Shown: positions 32,287-40,875 of the stretch, piece after piece
How positions within the stretch are numbered: the stretch's first letter is position 1
How the letters are laid out: the number at the start of each line of letters is the position of its first letter
DNA from: Velamenicoccus sp964471325
GTDB taxonomy: Bacteria > Omnitrophota > Gorgyraeia > Velamenicoccales > Velamenicoccaceae
DNA: 64,000 bases
Direction of reading: 5' to 3'
NCBI GenBank assembly: GCA_964471325.1
Contig: CAYYFL010000001.1
Coordinates: 111,147 to 175,146, forward strand
Program-made: the position numbers and the translations under genes
The notes under the pieces: generated by a model
Database searches by the model: none
The model's input: only the letters and a program-made list of their open reading frames with translations
What the model was told of the DNA's origin: nothing

Positions 32287-32834
32287 CACAAATAGTTCTC
32301 TACGGCTTTTCTCCACAAGCCTTGTGACTTGAGGATCAATTCAGTGATCTCGCGCACGGCGCCGCGGCCGCCCCGGTGCCGTGTGACATAGAGAGCGGCT
32401 TGTCTGACCTCGGCCACCGCGTTACGCGTCGCGACCGCCACGCCGCATATCTTCAAAACGCAGAGGTCGACAAGATCATCCCCGACGAAACAAACATGTT
32501 CATCCCGCAAGCGGTATTTCTTCAATATCTTCGCATATGCCTCGGTCTTGGCGGCATGGCCCGCGGCATTGTTTCTGTCCATCCTGTAGACCGCCTCCGC
32601 GCGCATGTCCTTGGCGCGGTGCGCCAGGCACCCCGACCCCTTGGCCGTCACAAGGATCGTCTTGATCCCCATACGCGCCAAAAGGGCCACGCCCAAACCG
32701 TCATGGACGTCAAAGCATTTGGCATCACGCCCGTCGCTGTCGTAAATGATGCGACCGTCCGTCAAAACGCCGTCGACGTCAAGAAGCAGCAATTTTATCT
32801 TTTTGAATTTGTCCCGGAGTTTTTTCGAAATCAT
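32286..32834 (-). CDS. kdsC: 3-deoxy-D-manno-octulosonate 8-phosphate phosphatase
   Basis: KdsC removes phosphate from Kdo-8-P. It is a small HAD-family C0 phosphatase. The ATG at 32834 gives 182 residues and places the catalytic motif LLLDVDGVLTDG (nucleophile Asp at about 19) where the family has it. KCFDVHDGLGVALL, TAKGSGCLAHRA and CFVGDDLVDLCVL follow. The last segment is the second acidic site. An earlier TTG at 32873 would add thirteen unconserved residues. It sits between kdsD and lptCA, the same order as in E. coli. Confidence 0.92.
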   Translation of the reverse strand: MISKKLRDKFKKIKLLLLDVDGVLTDGRIIYDSDGRDAKCFDVHDGLGVALLARMGIKTILVTAKGSGCLAHRAKDMRAEAVYRMDRNNAAGHAAKTEAYAKILKKYRLRDEHVCFVGDDLVDLCVLKICGVAVATRNAVAEVRQAALYVTRHRGGRGAVREITELILKSQGLWRKAVENYL

Positions 32835-32887
32835 CGAGGTTTTCCGGTGCTGATGTCCGACTCGTTTTCGCAACCCGCCGACTGTCT

Positions 32888-33847
32888 TTAAACCAGCCCT
32901 GCCTTGAGCAGGTCCTGGACATCCAGCATTCCGATCGGGCGCTGTTTAGCATCGACGATCGGCACCTCGTCGATCCTCTTATCCTTGAGGATCCTGAGGG
33001 CTTCGCTGGCCAGGTGGTCTTTGGGGATCGTCACTGGGTTTTTCGTCATGACGTCCTTGACCTTTCTGACCACCAGATTCTTGTCCGACTCCACGTGACG
33101 GCGCAGGTCCCCGTCCGTGAAGATCCCCATCAGTTTCCCGCCGGCATCGACGACGCTTGCGGCGCCTGCGCGCGCTTGCGTGATCTTCAAAAGGACGTCG
33201 CGCACCAGCTCGTCTTCTTTCACGACGGGATTGGCAGCGCCCCGGCGCATGATATCTTCGACCTTCAGAAGGAGCTTCTTCCCCAGCGCCCCTCCCGGAT
33301 GATAAAAAGCGAAGTCCTCTTCCCGGAATCCCTTCTTTTTCAGCAGACAGACGGCAATGGCGTCACCCATGGCCAGCGTCGCCGTCGTAGAAGCCGTCGG
33401 CGCCAATCCCAAAGGACACGCCTCTTTCTTGACGGAAACATCCAGCGTCACATCGCTGTGGCGGCCCAAGGTTGAACGGGGATTCCCTGTCAAGGCAATG
33501 AGCCGCGCGCCGATCTTTTTGATCAAAGGCAGGAGCCGGACCACCTCTTCGGTCTCGCCGCTGTTGGAAATCGCCAGAACAACGTCTTCCTTGGTGACAC
33601 GGCCCAGATCGCCGTGAATCGCCTCGGCGGAATGCAAAAACAGGCTCGGCGTTCCTGTCGAAGAGAGGGTGGCCGATATCTTCTGGCCGACCAGACCGCC
33701 TTTGCCCATACCTGTCACAATGACGCGGCCGCGGCATTCACTTAAAAGCCCGATCGCCTCATCGAACTTTTTGTCGATCCGGCGTATGAGGGCCCCGACA
33801 GCCTCCGCTTCGATCTTTAAAACTTTTCTCGCTTCCTTCCCATGCAT
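32888..33847 (-). CDS. kdsD: Arabinose 5-phosphate isomerase
   Basis: KdsD converts ribulose 5-phosphate to arabinose 5-phosphate, the sugar precursor of Kdo. The SIS domain (about 35-180) shows VTGMGKGGLVGQKISATLSS, SAEAIHGDLGRV and ISNSGETEEVVRL. LGLAPTASTTATLAMGDA follows and is typical of the family. Two CBS domains fill the C-terminus (about 200-319), with VEDIMRRG and VKDVMTKNPVTIP. The 319-residue length is standard. The gene lies 9 bases after kdsA. Confidence 0.96.
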   Translation of the reverse strand: MHGKEARKVLKIEAEAVGALIRRIDKKFDEAIGLLSECRGRVIVTGMGKGGLVGQKISATLSSTGTPSLFLHSAEAIHGDLGRVTKEDVVLAISNSGETEEVVRLLPLIKKIGARLIALTGNPRSTLGRHSDVTLDVSVKKEACPLGLAPTASTTATLAMGDAIAVCLLKKKGFREEDFAFYHPGGALGKKLLLKVEDIMRRGAANPVVKEDELVRDVLLKITQARAGAASVVDAGGKLMGIFTDGDLRRHVESDKNLVVRKVKDVMTKNPVTIPKDHLASEALRILKDKRIDEVPIVDAKQRPIGMLDVQDLLKAGLV

Positions 33848-33856
33848 CGTTTGGTC

Positions 33857-34699
33857 CTATTCGTTGGTCTTGCGGGCCCCGTCGGCGAGGCGGCCGATCT
33901 CACGGACCGTTTCCAGAAGACGCGGCAATTCCGATAAAGACAGCATATTGGGGCCGTCGCAGAGGGCCTTTTCCGGCCTCTGGTGGACCTCCAAAAACAG
34001 ACCGTCGCAGCCGAACGCCACCGCGGCCCTCGACAGGGCGGCGACATATTTTTTCTCCCCTCCGCTCGATGTGCCGCGGCCGCCCGGGAGCTGAACGCTG
34101 TGCGTGGCATCAAAGATCACCGGATACCCCAGTTGACGCATGATCGCCAAACTCCGGAAATCCACGACAAGATTATTGTAGCCGAACGACACCCCCCGCT
34201 CCGTCAAAAGGATCTTGCGGTTTCCGCTGGAGACGATCTTTTTGATAACCTCATCCATATTCCATGGGGCCAGAAACTGCCCCTTCTTGATGTTGATGGC
34301 TTTTTTTGTCCTGGCGGCCGCGACAAGGATGTCGGTCTGCCGGCACAGGAACGCCGGGATCTGCAGGCAATCCAGGACTTCGCCTGCGGCCTTGGCCTCG
34401 TCGGCGCTGTGCACATCGCTTAAGACCGGGATGCCGAATGTCTTCTTGACGCGCTGCAGGACCTTCAAACCCTGACGGATCCCCGGCCCCCGGAAAGACA
34501 ATAAGGACGTCCGGTTGGCCTTATCGTAACTGGACTTAAAAACCAAAGGGATGCCCGCCTGGCGGCATACGGCTTTCAGGCGCTCGGCCTCTTGCATCAC
34601 GGCTTTTTCGGACTCGATGACGCAGGGGCCGGCCAAAAGGACAAGAGACGCCCCTCCGCCGATCTCCACATCACCGATCCTCACCTTACGCGTTTTCAT
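33857..34699 (-). CDS. kdsA: 3-deoxy-8-phosphooctulonate synthase
   Basis: KdsA condenses phosphoenolpyruvate with arabinose 5-phosphate to give Kdo-8-P. The ATG at 34699 (MKTRKVRIGD) has GAGGAG upstream and gives 280 residues. The frame is open 50 codons further but lies antisense-like over kdsB. Motifs include LLAGPCVIES, FKSSYDKANRTS, GIPVLSDVHS and DATHSVQLPGG, all typical. The N site after LAPWNMDEVIKK reads GVSFGYNNLVVDFRS; the presence of Asn in KANRT and the absence of the metal-type Cys cannot be settled by eye. It overlaps kdsB by 14 bases. Confidence 0.95.
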   Translation of the reverse strand: MKTRKVRIGDVEIGGGASLVLLAGPCVIESEKAVMQEAERLKAVCRQAGIPLVFKSSYDKANRTSLLSFRGPGIRQGLKVLQRVKKTFGIPVLSDVHSADEAKAAGEVLDCLQIPAFLCRQTDILVAAARTKKAINIKKGQFLAPWNMDEVIKKIVSSGNRKILLTERGVSFGYNNLVVDFRSLAIMRQLGYPVIFDATHSVQLPGGRGTSSGGEKKYVAALSRAAVAFGCDGLFLEVHQRPEKALCDGPNMLSLSELPRLLETVREIGRLADGARKTNE

Positions 34700-35447
34700 T
34701 CTTCTCCTCGATCTTGTTTCGAAGCAAGAGCCACTGCTTGACCTTCTCCAGGTCCTCCCGGGTATCCACGCCGATCGTCTCGAATTTCGTTTCCACGACT
34801 CGAATGGAATATCCATTCTCCAAAATCCGGAGCTGTTCAAGCTTCTCAAGCTTTTCCAATTTCGATACAGGAAGATTTTTATAGGTATAAAGAAAATCCT
34901 TGGTATAACCGTAAATGCCGATATGCTTGTAATGAACGCGCATACCCGGCTCCTCTTCGCGCACGAACGGGATGGGACAGCGAGAAAAATACAGCGCCTG
35001 ATGCTTTTTGTTTATCACGACCTTCACGACGTTGGGGTCGGCGATCTCCTCCTCGTGTTCGATGCGCCTGCAGACCGTCGCGCAATTCTGCTCGGGAACG
35101 TTCAGGAGCGTATAGGCCACGTCGTCGATCATGGAGGGATGGACAAGCGGCTCGTCCCCCTGGATATTGACGACGACCTTAACGTCCAGGTCGGCGACTA
35201 CCTCTGCGATGCGCTCGGTGCCGCTGGTGTGGGCCTTGGCCGTCATGACGGCCTTGCCGCCGAATGTCTCGACAGCCGCCTTGATTCTTTCGTCGTCGCA
35301 CGCCACGACTACCTCATCAAGAGACCTGGCCCGTCTGGCATTTTCCCATACATGCTGGATCATGGGCCTGCCGAGGATGTCCGCCAAGATCTTGCCTTCA
35401 AAACGGACGGATGCGTAACGCGCAGGGATCACGCCGATGGCATTCAT
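34686..35447 (-). CDS. kdsB: CMP-Kdo synthetase
   Basis: KdsB activates Kdo as CMP-Kdo for transfer to lipid A. The ATG at 35447 (MNAIGVIPARYAS) gives 253 residues; the open frame continues 17 codons upstream without family similarity. Key motifs are IPARYASVRFEGK, VVNIQGDEPLV and RIEHEEEIADPNVVKVV. Further on are HIGIYGYTKDFLYTY and the ETIGVDTREDLEKV end. The usual Arg/Leu pair of PARYASTRLPGK reads VRFEGK here. It lies between hldE and kdsA. Confidence 0.94.
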   Translation of the reverse strand: MNAIGVIPARYASVRFEGKILADILGRPMIQHVWENARRARSLDEVVVACDDERIKAAVETFGGKAVMTAKAHTSGTERIAEVVADLDVKVVVNIQGDEPLVHPSMIDDVAYTLLNVPEQNCATVCRRIEHEEEIADPNVVKVVINKKHQALYFSRCPIPFVREEEPGMRVHYKHIGIYGYTKDFLYTYKNLPVSKLEKLEKLEQLRILENGYSIRVVETKFETIGVDTREDLEKVKQWLLLRNKIEEKNENA

Positions 35448-35526
35448 CCTGTCAAGCCCTCCATGCACATGTCGTCGGACAAATCCTCGATTTCGCAAAA
35501 ACGCCTATCGCAAAACCTGACAAAAT

Positions 35527-36540
35527 TCATAACAACTTTCCTCTCAACCGCCGCCACGCCTCGAGAATCTCTTCCTTGGCGACAACGGCCACGCCGACCT
35601 TGCCGACAACCACACCTGCGGCGACATTGGCGATCTTGGCCGCTTCAACCATAGAGACGCCGCGCGACAATGCCAGCGTGAAGACAGAGATGACCGTATC
35701 GCCCGCGCCGGAGACGTCGAAAACCTCCTGGGCCACGGTCGGGATATGCACAGGAGCGCGGTTGTGCCCGGTGCCGGAAAAAAGCTTCATGCCTTTTTCT
35801 CCGAGGGTCACCAAAACCCCCTCGCACCGAAGAGTCCTAAGCAGCTTCCTGCCGATGCGATCGATGTCTTCATCCGTCTTGATGGAGATGCCGGCGCCCG
35901 CAGAAGCCTCTTTTTCATTCGGCGTCAACGCCGTCACGCCCTTGTAATAGCGGAAATGTTCTATCTTGGGGTCGACGGTGATGATCTTGCCGTGCCTTCT
36001 GGCCGAAGAGATGATGCGCTTCAACAGATACGGCCCGATCAGACCCTTACCGTAATCTTCAATGATCAATCCATCGACCTGCGGGATCTTCTCTTCCACC
36101 ATCGTCACGATATGCCGCAGCCGATCCAAGGCAAGATGTTCCGTATTCTCCCAGTCCAGGCGCACCATCTGTTGATGGGCGGCGATGATACGCGTCTTGA
36201 CCGTCGTGCGCCTTGCGGCGTCGGCGATCACCCCATCGCAAACCACGCCCTTTTGGCGCAACAGGTCCAAAAGGGTATCCCCATTTCTGTCCTCTCCCAC
36301 CACTCCATATAGAAATACCTTGGCGCCCAGCGCCGCCAGGTTATTGGCGACATTGGAGGCGCCGCCGGGCATGAAAGACTGGCGCTGCGCCCAGACAACG
36401 GGCACAGGGGCCTCGGGCGAAATGCGCTCCGCCTTCCCCCAGATGTACTCATCCAGGATCAAGTCGCCGATGACCATGATCCGCGACGAAGAAAACCCGT
36501 CGAGGATCTTTTTAAGCTTTTCGTGAGTCAGCAACGCCAT
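35527..36540 (-). CDS. hldE: D-glycero-beta-D-manno-heptose-7-phosphate kinase (HldE kinase domain)
   Basis: This pfkB-family kinase phosphorylates heptose 7-phosphate at C1 in ADP-heptose synthesis. The 337-residue protein covers only the kinase half of E. coli HldE; the adenylyltransferase half is absent and must be encoded elsewhere. The N-terminus has VIGDLILDEYIWGKAERISP and EAPVPVV, then MPGGASNVANNLAALGA. The C-terminal pfkB signature is FDVSGAGDTVISVF. The symbol follows the family name; rfaE1 is an alternative. It is the second gene after the promoter near 37540. Confidence 0.92.
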   Translation of the reverse strand: MALLTHEKLKKILDGFSSSRIMVIGDLILDEYIWGKAERISPEAPVPVVWAQRQSFMPGGASNVANNLAALGAKVFLYGVVGEDRNGDTLLDLLRQKGVVCDGVIADAARRTTVKTRIIAAHQQMVRLDWENTEHLALDRLRHIVTMVEEKIPQVDGLIIEDYGKGLIGPYLLKRIISSARRHGKIITVDPKIEHFRYYKGVTALTPNEKEASAGAGISIKTDEDIDRIGRKLLRTLRCEGVLVTLGEKGMKLFSGTGHNRAPVHIPTVAQEVFDVSGAGDTVISVFTLALSRGVSMVEAAKIANVAAGVVVGKVGVAVVAKEEILEAWRRLRGKLL

Positions 36541-36555
36541 AGAACCCTGTCCCTC

Positions 36556-37500
36556 TCAGATGGTGCCGGCCTCAGTGATCGCCTGGAACAAAAACGGCAT
36601 CATGATCTCGTGATGTCCCAGGATATAATAACCGCGGCCGCAGCCGTCCAATGGTCTCGTCACGATATTCTGATGCGGCCGGTAATGAAAATTCATGTCG
36701 AAATTGACTGTCGTGAAATCGCGGACCCTCCCCGTGAGATTGCGCGCAACGCTCAGGGCCTTCAAAAAAACCTCGGGCAGAATGACGGCAGACCCGAAGT
36801 TCACAACAACACCGCCTCCGTCGAGCCGCGCCACCTCTTCCGTCAGGCTGCGAAAATCACGCAAAGTGGCCTCTCCGGTCCGCGCCCCGTCGCAAGAAGG
36901 ATGCTGATGGATAATATCCGTCCCCAGGGCCACGTGAACGCTCAGGAGCCGCCTGAGACGAAAACATGCCGCGGCGATGCTCAACTGCCTGTAACGAAGC
37001 TTCTCTGCCTCGATCCGTCTTCCGACAGACACACCCAATCCTAAGCCTTTGTCAGCCCCATCGGCGATGGCGCCGTTGAGGAACTCTGCCGTCTGGCGCG
37101 CCATGCCGAAGCTGCCGTCTTTAATGGTGCAGGCGACGTCTTCGGACGTGCGGCCGCAATATGCCAATTCGAAATCATGGATGATGCCGGCGCCGTTCGT
37201 TGAAACCGACGTGAAAATACCTTTTTTCAGGAACTCGACAACCAGAGGGCTCAAGCCGCACTTGACGACGTGCGCCCCCATCATCAAAAGAACAGGCTTT
37301 TTCCTCTTGCGCGCGCAGACGATAGCGGCAACGATTTCCTTTAACTCTTTTGCTTTCAAAAGGTTAGGAAGCGAATTTAAAAAAGAACGAAACCCGGCCT
37401 TTGCAGGCAGCGGCCTGGCCAAAAAAGATTTATCAACTTTACTCTTTCTTGCGTTTATGGAATAGGTTTTAAGCTTGGATATGTCCATAAAACACGACAT
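36556..37500 (-). CDS. Conserved protein of unknown function in the Kdo/heptose operon
   Basis: I do not recognise a named family with confidence. The 314-residue protein (or 310 from the second ATG at 37488) has no signal peptide or membrane helix. Conserved-looking segments include LLMMGAHVVKCGLSPLV, STNGAGIIHDFELAYCG, KDGSFGMARQTAEFL, LGTDIIHQHPSCDGA, GGGVVVNFGSAVILPEVFL and NFDMNFHYRPHQNIVTRP. The Gly-rich stretches suggest a Rossmann-type nucleotide fold, distantly like deoxyhypusine synthase, and the His/Asp/Cys residues could form an active site. It is the first gene after a good promoter and precedes hldE, so a link to heptose or LPS synthesis is inferred. Confidence 0.75.
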   Translation of the reverse strand: MSCFMDISKLKTYSINARKSKVDKSFLARPLPAKAGFRSFLNSLPNLLKAKELKEIVAAIVCARKRKKPVLLMMGAHVVKCGLSPLVVEFLKKGIFTSVSTNGAGIIHDFELAYCGRTSEDVACTIKDGSFGMARQTAEFLNGAIADGADKGLGLGVSVGRRIEAEKLRYRQLSIAAACFRLRRLLSVHVALGTDIIHQHPSCDGARTGEATLRDFRSLTEEVARLDGGGVVVNFGSAVILPEVFLKALSVARNLTGRVRDFTTVNFDMNFHYRPHQNIVTRPLDGCGRGYYILGHHEIMMPFLFQAITEAGTI

Positions 37501-37523
37501 CAGCCCATTTATTGGAAGAGTTA

Positions 37524-37552
37524 ATTATACCAATGGGTGCCGGAGCGGTCAA
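37524..37552 (-). promoter_or_regulatory. Sigma70-type promoter for the Kdo/heptose operon
   Basis: On the minus strand TTGACC (37547-37552) and a consensus TATAAT (37524-37529) are separated by exactly 17 bases. Transcription would start near 37517, leaving a leader of about 17-29 bases. This is the best promoter match in the window. It would drive the unknown gene, hldE, kdsBADC, lptCA and lptB. Confidence 0.8.
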
Positions 37553-37649
37553 CATATGTTTGTCCGGCGCAGGACACCCCCATCTTCTTCCTCGTGATAG
37601 GCTTACAGACTGCCGAATCAGACGCCTGCCGCACGATTCTTCCAAAAAA

Positions 37650-37961
37650 CTACTGCGAATAATCGTAGTCCTTCTTTTGGAGAACCCCGTTTTTGAAATA
37701 CAGGATCGTCGGCGGCGAATTCAACTTGTAGATCCAGGCCTCATCATACATCTTGCCCATATAACTGATGTCGTAGCGCCGTATATCGGGATACCCTATC
37801 TTCTTTTGGACTTCAGCCTGCGTCATGCCCGCTTTGGCCTGTTCCATGAGCCCGTAGCAATTGACTCTTTTGGTTTCATCGGACGAACGCCCGAATTCGC
37901 AGATATTAGCGCAACCCGCCGACATAAACATGACCCCAAGCATCATCAGGATCGACCGCAT
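37650..37961 (-). CDS. Small BamE/SmpA-like lipoprotein
   Basis: The 103-residue protein has a short signal with the lipobox SAGC (Cys at about 18). The mature part contains GLMEQAKAGMTQAEVQKKIG, then YPDIRR, and ends with EAWIYKLNSPPTILYFKNGV. That helix-helix then WxY-type strand order resembles the BamE/OmlA fold, found in outer-membrane assembly and other envelope proteins. GGGAGG lies ahead of the ATG. It precedes the operon promoter at 37524-37552 and may be transcribed with the small membrane proteins upstream. Confidence 0.72.
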   Translation of the reverse strand: MRSILMMLGVMFMSAGCANICEFGRSSDETKRVNCYGLMEQAKAGMTQAEVQKKIGYPDIRRYDISYMGKMYDEAWIYKLNSPPTILYFKNGVLQKKDYDYSQ

Positions 37962-38002
37962 AAGGATTCACCTCCCCTTGTGGATAATCTTTTAAGATAT
38001 GT

Positions 38003-38251
38003 CTAACGACCCTGCGGTGCCCCCGCTTCTTGCGAAACCTTTTCTGCAGGCATGGCCTTAACCACGGTAGCGCTGATATCACGGATCGCATTCTTGTATT
38101 TCTCAATTTCCGCCTTCAGGACCATCTCCTGACCCTGCATGCGGGCGACCAAAGACTGGTAACCCGCAGAGGCAAGCCAGTCGCCAACCCCGACCCCCGC
38201 GATGAAAACAACAATAATTGTGATGGCCAGCACCAACCCTTTTATCTTCAT
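38003..38251 (-). CDS. Small membrane protein with coiled coil
   Basis: The ATG at 38251 (MKIKGLVLAI) follows AAGGAGG and gives 82 residues. One membrane helix (about 4-25, LAITIIVVFIAGVGVGDWLA) is followed by a short coiled coil (about 32-60). No family was recognised. The neighbour at 38388-38609 has the same size, layout and helix end pattern (KYKNAIRDI here, SYKIVLDNI there), so the two look like diverged duplicates. Function unknown. Confidence 0.65.
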   Translation of the reverse strand: MKIKGLVLAITIIVVFIAGVGVGDWLASAGYQSLVARMQGQEMVLKAEIEKYKNAIRDISATVVKAMPAEKVSQEAGAPQGR

Positions 38252-38315
38252 GCTCTCCTCCTTTTTTCGATACCCGAACCCTGACGACGACCACCGCACG
38301 TCTCGGCCTGCCCTC

Positions 38316-38337
38316 GGCCTGCCCTTCGGGCAAGGCC
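38316..38337. repeat. Short GC-rich hairpin
   Basis: GGCCTGCCC-TTC-GGGCAAGGCC forms a hairpin with one bulge in the gap between the two small membrane protein genes. A GGCCTGCCC copy lies just upstream, and the unit resembles the core of the repeat at 28905-28970. No T run follows, so it is not a typical terminator. Confidence 0.45.
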
Positions 38338-38387
38338 AGGGCCAGAATAAAAAGCCCTATCCGGCCGGCAAAACTTTTTTCAAATCC

Positions 38388-38609
38388 CTACTTTGCTGCC
38401 GCCGGCTTAACCTGCTCGAGCTGCATACGGATATTATCCAACACGATCTTATAACTCTCCAGGGTCTTCTGATATTCGACGTTGAGCTTTTTGAGCCTCG
38501 TAAGCTCGACCTGGTAAGACATATTGGCAAAACTGAATGCGAACGCCGTCACGACGGCCAAAACCGTCACCGCCAATGCCACCACTGCGCTGACCTTCAT
38601 CTGTTTCAT
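38388..38609 (-). CDS. Small membrane protein with coiled coil
   Basis: This 73-residue protein has a membrane helix (about 7-29, VVALAVTVLAVVTAFAFSFA) and a coiled coil (about 32-68, LTRLKKLNVEYQKTLESYKI and on). AAGGAGG precedes the ATG and forms the edge of the 160-base repeat at 38621-38780. It resembles the product of 38003-38251. No family or function was recognised; an envelope role is inferred from the neighbours. Confidence 0.65.
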   Translation of the reverse strand: MKQMKVSAVVALAVTVLAVVTAFAFSFANMSYQVELTRLKKLNVEYQKTLESYKIVLDNIRMQLEQVKPAAAK

Positions 38610-38620
38610 ACAGCCTCCTT

Positions 38621-38780
38621 AATTCCGCCTCTGGCGGAATTAACTCCGAGCGTATCTTGGAAATATCTGGATGCACCTGACCCCATCTGAAGGGCCAGTG
38701 TTCCGCTTTCTGCGGAACCCGTCCGAGCTCTGCGAGGACTGGTCGCAGACAGATATTGACAAGATGTTTACGCGAGGAGT
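38621..38780. repeat. 160-base structured repeat, copy 1
   Basis: This copy differs from the one at 59263-59422 at only four of 160 positions. It opens with the perfect hairpin AATTCCGCC-TCT-GGCGGAATT (38621-38641). A long outer stem, starting ACTCCGAGCG and ending CGCGAGGAGT, then encloses three hairpins. On the minus-strand RNA it lies just before the ribosome binding site of the 38388-38609 gene. A further CGCC-TCT-GGCG hairpin follows at 38798-38808 inside the end of the upstream gene. Confidence 0.92.
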
Positions 38781-38784
38781 CTGG

Positions 38785-40875
38785 TTACTTTTCTCCGCCT
38801 CTGGCGGGATTCGCCTTCTCTTCCCTCAAAATTCTTCGCGCATGCCCCATCACCTCTTCGATGCCAATCGAATCAAGACAGGCAAAGCCTTTACGGCAAT
38901 CGTGGGCCAAACACGGGAAGCACGGCTGGGGATTATGCACCACGACGTCGCGAGGACCGATGGGCCCCCAGCGGCGCGGGCTCAGCCCCGCCTGATTGCG
39001 GCCGAAGATGGAAATGACAGGCGTCCCGACGGCAACGGCAACATGCACAGGCCCGGAATCATTGGAAATCAAAAGATCGCAACGTCTGAAAAGACTGGCC
39101 AGCTGAGAAAGGGAAAACTGCCCGGCTCCGTCCAAGGGATGGGTCCGGACCAGATTGAATATTTGTTCGGAAACAGACCGGTGGGCGGCATCGGCGACCA
39201 CTATAACCTTGATGCCGAGTTCTTTCTGGACCCTGTCGATCAAGCCGGCAAACTTCTGCACCGGCCAAAGCTTGGAAGGGCAGCTGGCCGCCGGGTTCAC
39301 GGCGACCAGACGGTCTTTTTGGCCGACGCCTAGGCGCATCAAAAAATCGGCAACAAATTCATCCGATTCTTGTTTCAAAGGCATGTAAAGCTCCTGTGAA
39401 ACATCGCCGATCTCCAGCGCCTTGAGGAGATCGAAATTATACTCGACCTCGTGCTTGGCCCCTTCCTGCTTTTTGTGCGGCAAGGCCTGCGTCAGGAAAT
39501 AGGCCCCTTTGCGGTCATAACCGATGCGCTCGCCGATGCCGGCCAAAAACATCAACAGATGAACGCGCAGCGTCGGATGCAATACGATGGCGGCATCGAA
39601 AGACAGACGCGCCAGATAACGGCTGAACGCCAGCGTCGACCAGAAACCCCGCTGGGCCCGGTCTTTGTCAAACACGATCACCTGGTCCAGATAGGGATTA
39701 CCCTCCACAATCTCGCGGGTGCAGGGGGCGACCATCATCGCGATGAAACTCGAAGGAAAATGCTCGCGCAGAACCTTGATCACGGGTGTCGAAAGGACCA
39801 CATCGCCGATCCTGTCCGTGCGCACAACGAGGATACGCTTGTAGCGTTCCCGGCAAAACCTCTCCTCCTTGCCTTCCATCATCAACCGCACGGCCAGGAG
39901 CACATCAAAAGGCGTTATGGTCTGAATGCAGGCATGGGCCCCTGTGGCACAGGCGGCCTGAGAACAGGGCCCGCAAAGAACGTTCTTGCGTACGGCAATG
40001 CTGCGGGACGACCATGGCCCGTAAAGGCGTTCATCCGTCGGGCCATAGATGCCGATGGTGGGGCGGTCGAGGTAGCTTGCGATCTGGAGGGCGCCTGAGT
40101 CGCTTCCGACGACCATCTCGGCGCGCATGATCAGCGCGCAAAGCATTCCCAGGTTCGTGCGGCCGCAGAGATTGACGACGGGCGACGAGGCCCGTGCGCA
40201 GATCTCGCCGACAAAGACCTCGTCGCCCTTGCCGCCGGCCACGACGACCGTCTTGCCATATTTTTTTTGGAACTCCCCGATCACCTCTGCATACCCGCCG
40301 GCGGACCACTGCTTAAGACTGCTGCGCGTCCCGGGCACAATCAGGACAAATTCATCGCCGGCGCCCATCCCTTCCTGTTTCAACAGCTCCAAGAGGGCAT
40401 CACTATCTTTGTGGGCGATAAAAGAGGGGTTGCGGGGACCATCCAGCCCCTTGAATTCATCGGCGCTGACAGCCGGCCCCCGTAGAGCGCTGACGGCCTT
40501 AAAAAGATGCTTCTGATAAAAATGCACCGCCCAGGAAGGATAACGGTTGTGCAGGGAGTTTTTGTAGCGGGACCTCAAGGCCCAACGGTAAAAAGTATTT
40601 TTGAGGTCAACAACGACATCGAATCCCTCTTTTTTTAACCTCCGGTAGAGCGCGATCTTTTCTTTAAGCGGGGCATGCTTATCAAAAACGATCAGCTCCG
40701 CCGCATCGGGATGGTGTTCAAAAAGATCCCTGGTGCGCGGCGCGGCGACAACGGTGATGCGCGCCGCCGGACACTCCCGTCTCAGAAAATCAAAGGCCGG
40801 CAGCCCCATCACGGCGTCGCCGAGGTTGCTCATGGTAATGTAAAGGATCTTCTTTACTGCCTGGCCTTCAGCCAT
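38785..40875 (-). CDS. Tandem GT9-GT9 heptosyltransferase-like fusion
   Basis: The 696-residue protein holds two complete GT9 domains. The first (about 8-340) starts ILYITMSNLGDAVMGLPA and has VVGSDSGALQIASYLDRP and IGIYGPTDE. The second (about 345-690) starts ILVVRTDRIGDVVLSTP and has LISNDSGPVHVAVAVGTP and ISIFGRNQ. GT9 enzymes transfer heptose from ADP-heptose to LPS core. The ATG at 40875 has GGAG upstream and overlaps the previous GT9 gene by 22 bases. The final codons (PARGGEK) come from a hairpin resembling the intergenic repeats. Two successive transfers by one protein are inferred. Confidence 0.85.
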   Translation of the reverse strand: MAEGQAVKKILYITMSNLGDAVMGLPAFDFLRRECPAARITVVAAPRTRDLFEHHPDAAELIVFDKHAPLKEKIALYRRLKKEGFDVVVDLKNTFYRWALRSRYKNSLHNRYPSWAVHFYQKHLFKAVSALRGPAVSADEFKGLDGPRNPSFIAHKDSDALLELLKQEGMGAGDEFVLIVPGTRSSLKQWSAGGYAEVIGEFQKKYGKTVVVAGGKGDEVFVGEICARASSPVVNLCGRTNLGMLCALIMRAEMVVGSDSGALQIASYLDRPTIGIYGPTDERLYGPWSSRSIAVRKNVLCGPCSQAACATGAHACIQTITPFDVLLAVRLMMEGKEERFCRERYKRILVVRTDRIGDVVLSTPVIKVLREHFPSSFIAMMVAPCTREIVEGNPYLDQVIVFDKDRAQRGFWSTLAFSRYLARLSFDAAIVLHPTLRVHLLMFLAGIGERIGYDRKGAYFLTQALPHKKQEGAKHEVEYNFDLLKALEIGDVSQELYMPLKQESDEFVADFLMRLGVGQKDRLVAVNPAASCPSKLWPVQKFAGLIDRVQKELGIKVIVVADAAHRSVSEQIFNLVRTHPLDGAGQFSLSQLASLFRRCDLLISNDSGPVHVAVAVGTPVISIFGRNQAGLSPRRWGPIGPRDVVVHNPQPCFPCLAHDCRKGFACLDSIGIEEVMGHARRILREEKANPARGGEK

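Noticed and set aside
34700..34849. N-terminal extension of KdsA by 50 residues
   Set aside because: The extension is Arg/Ser-rich, overlaps kdsB coding sequence and is not like the family. A good ribosome binding site precedes the ATG at 34699.
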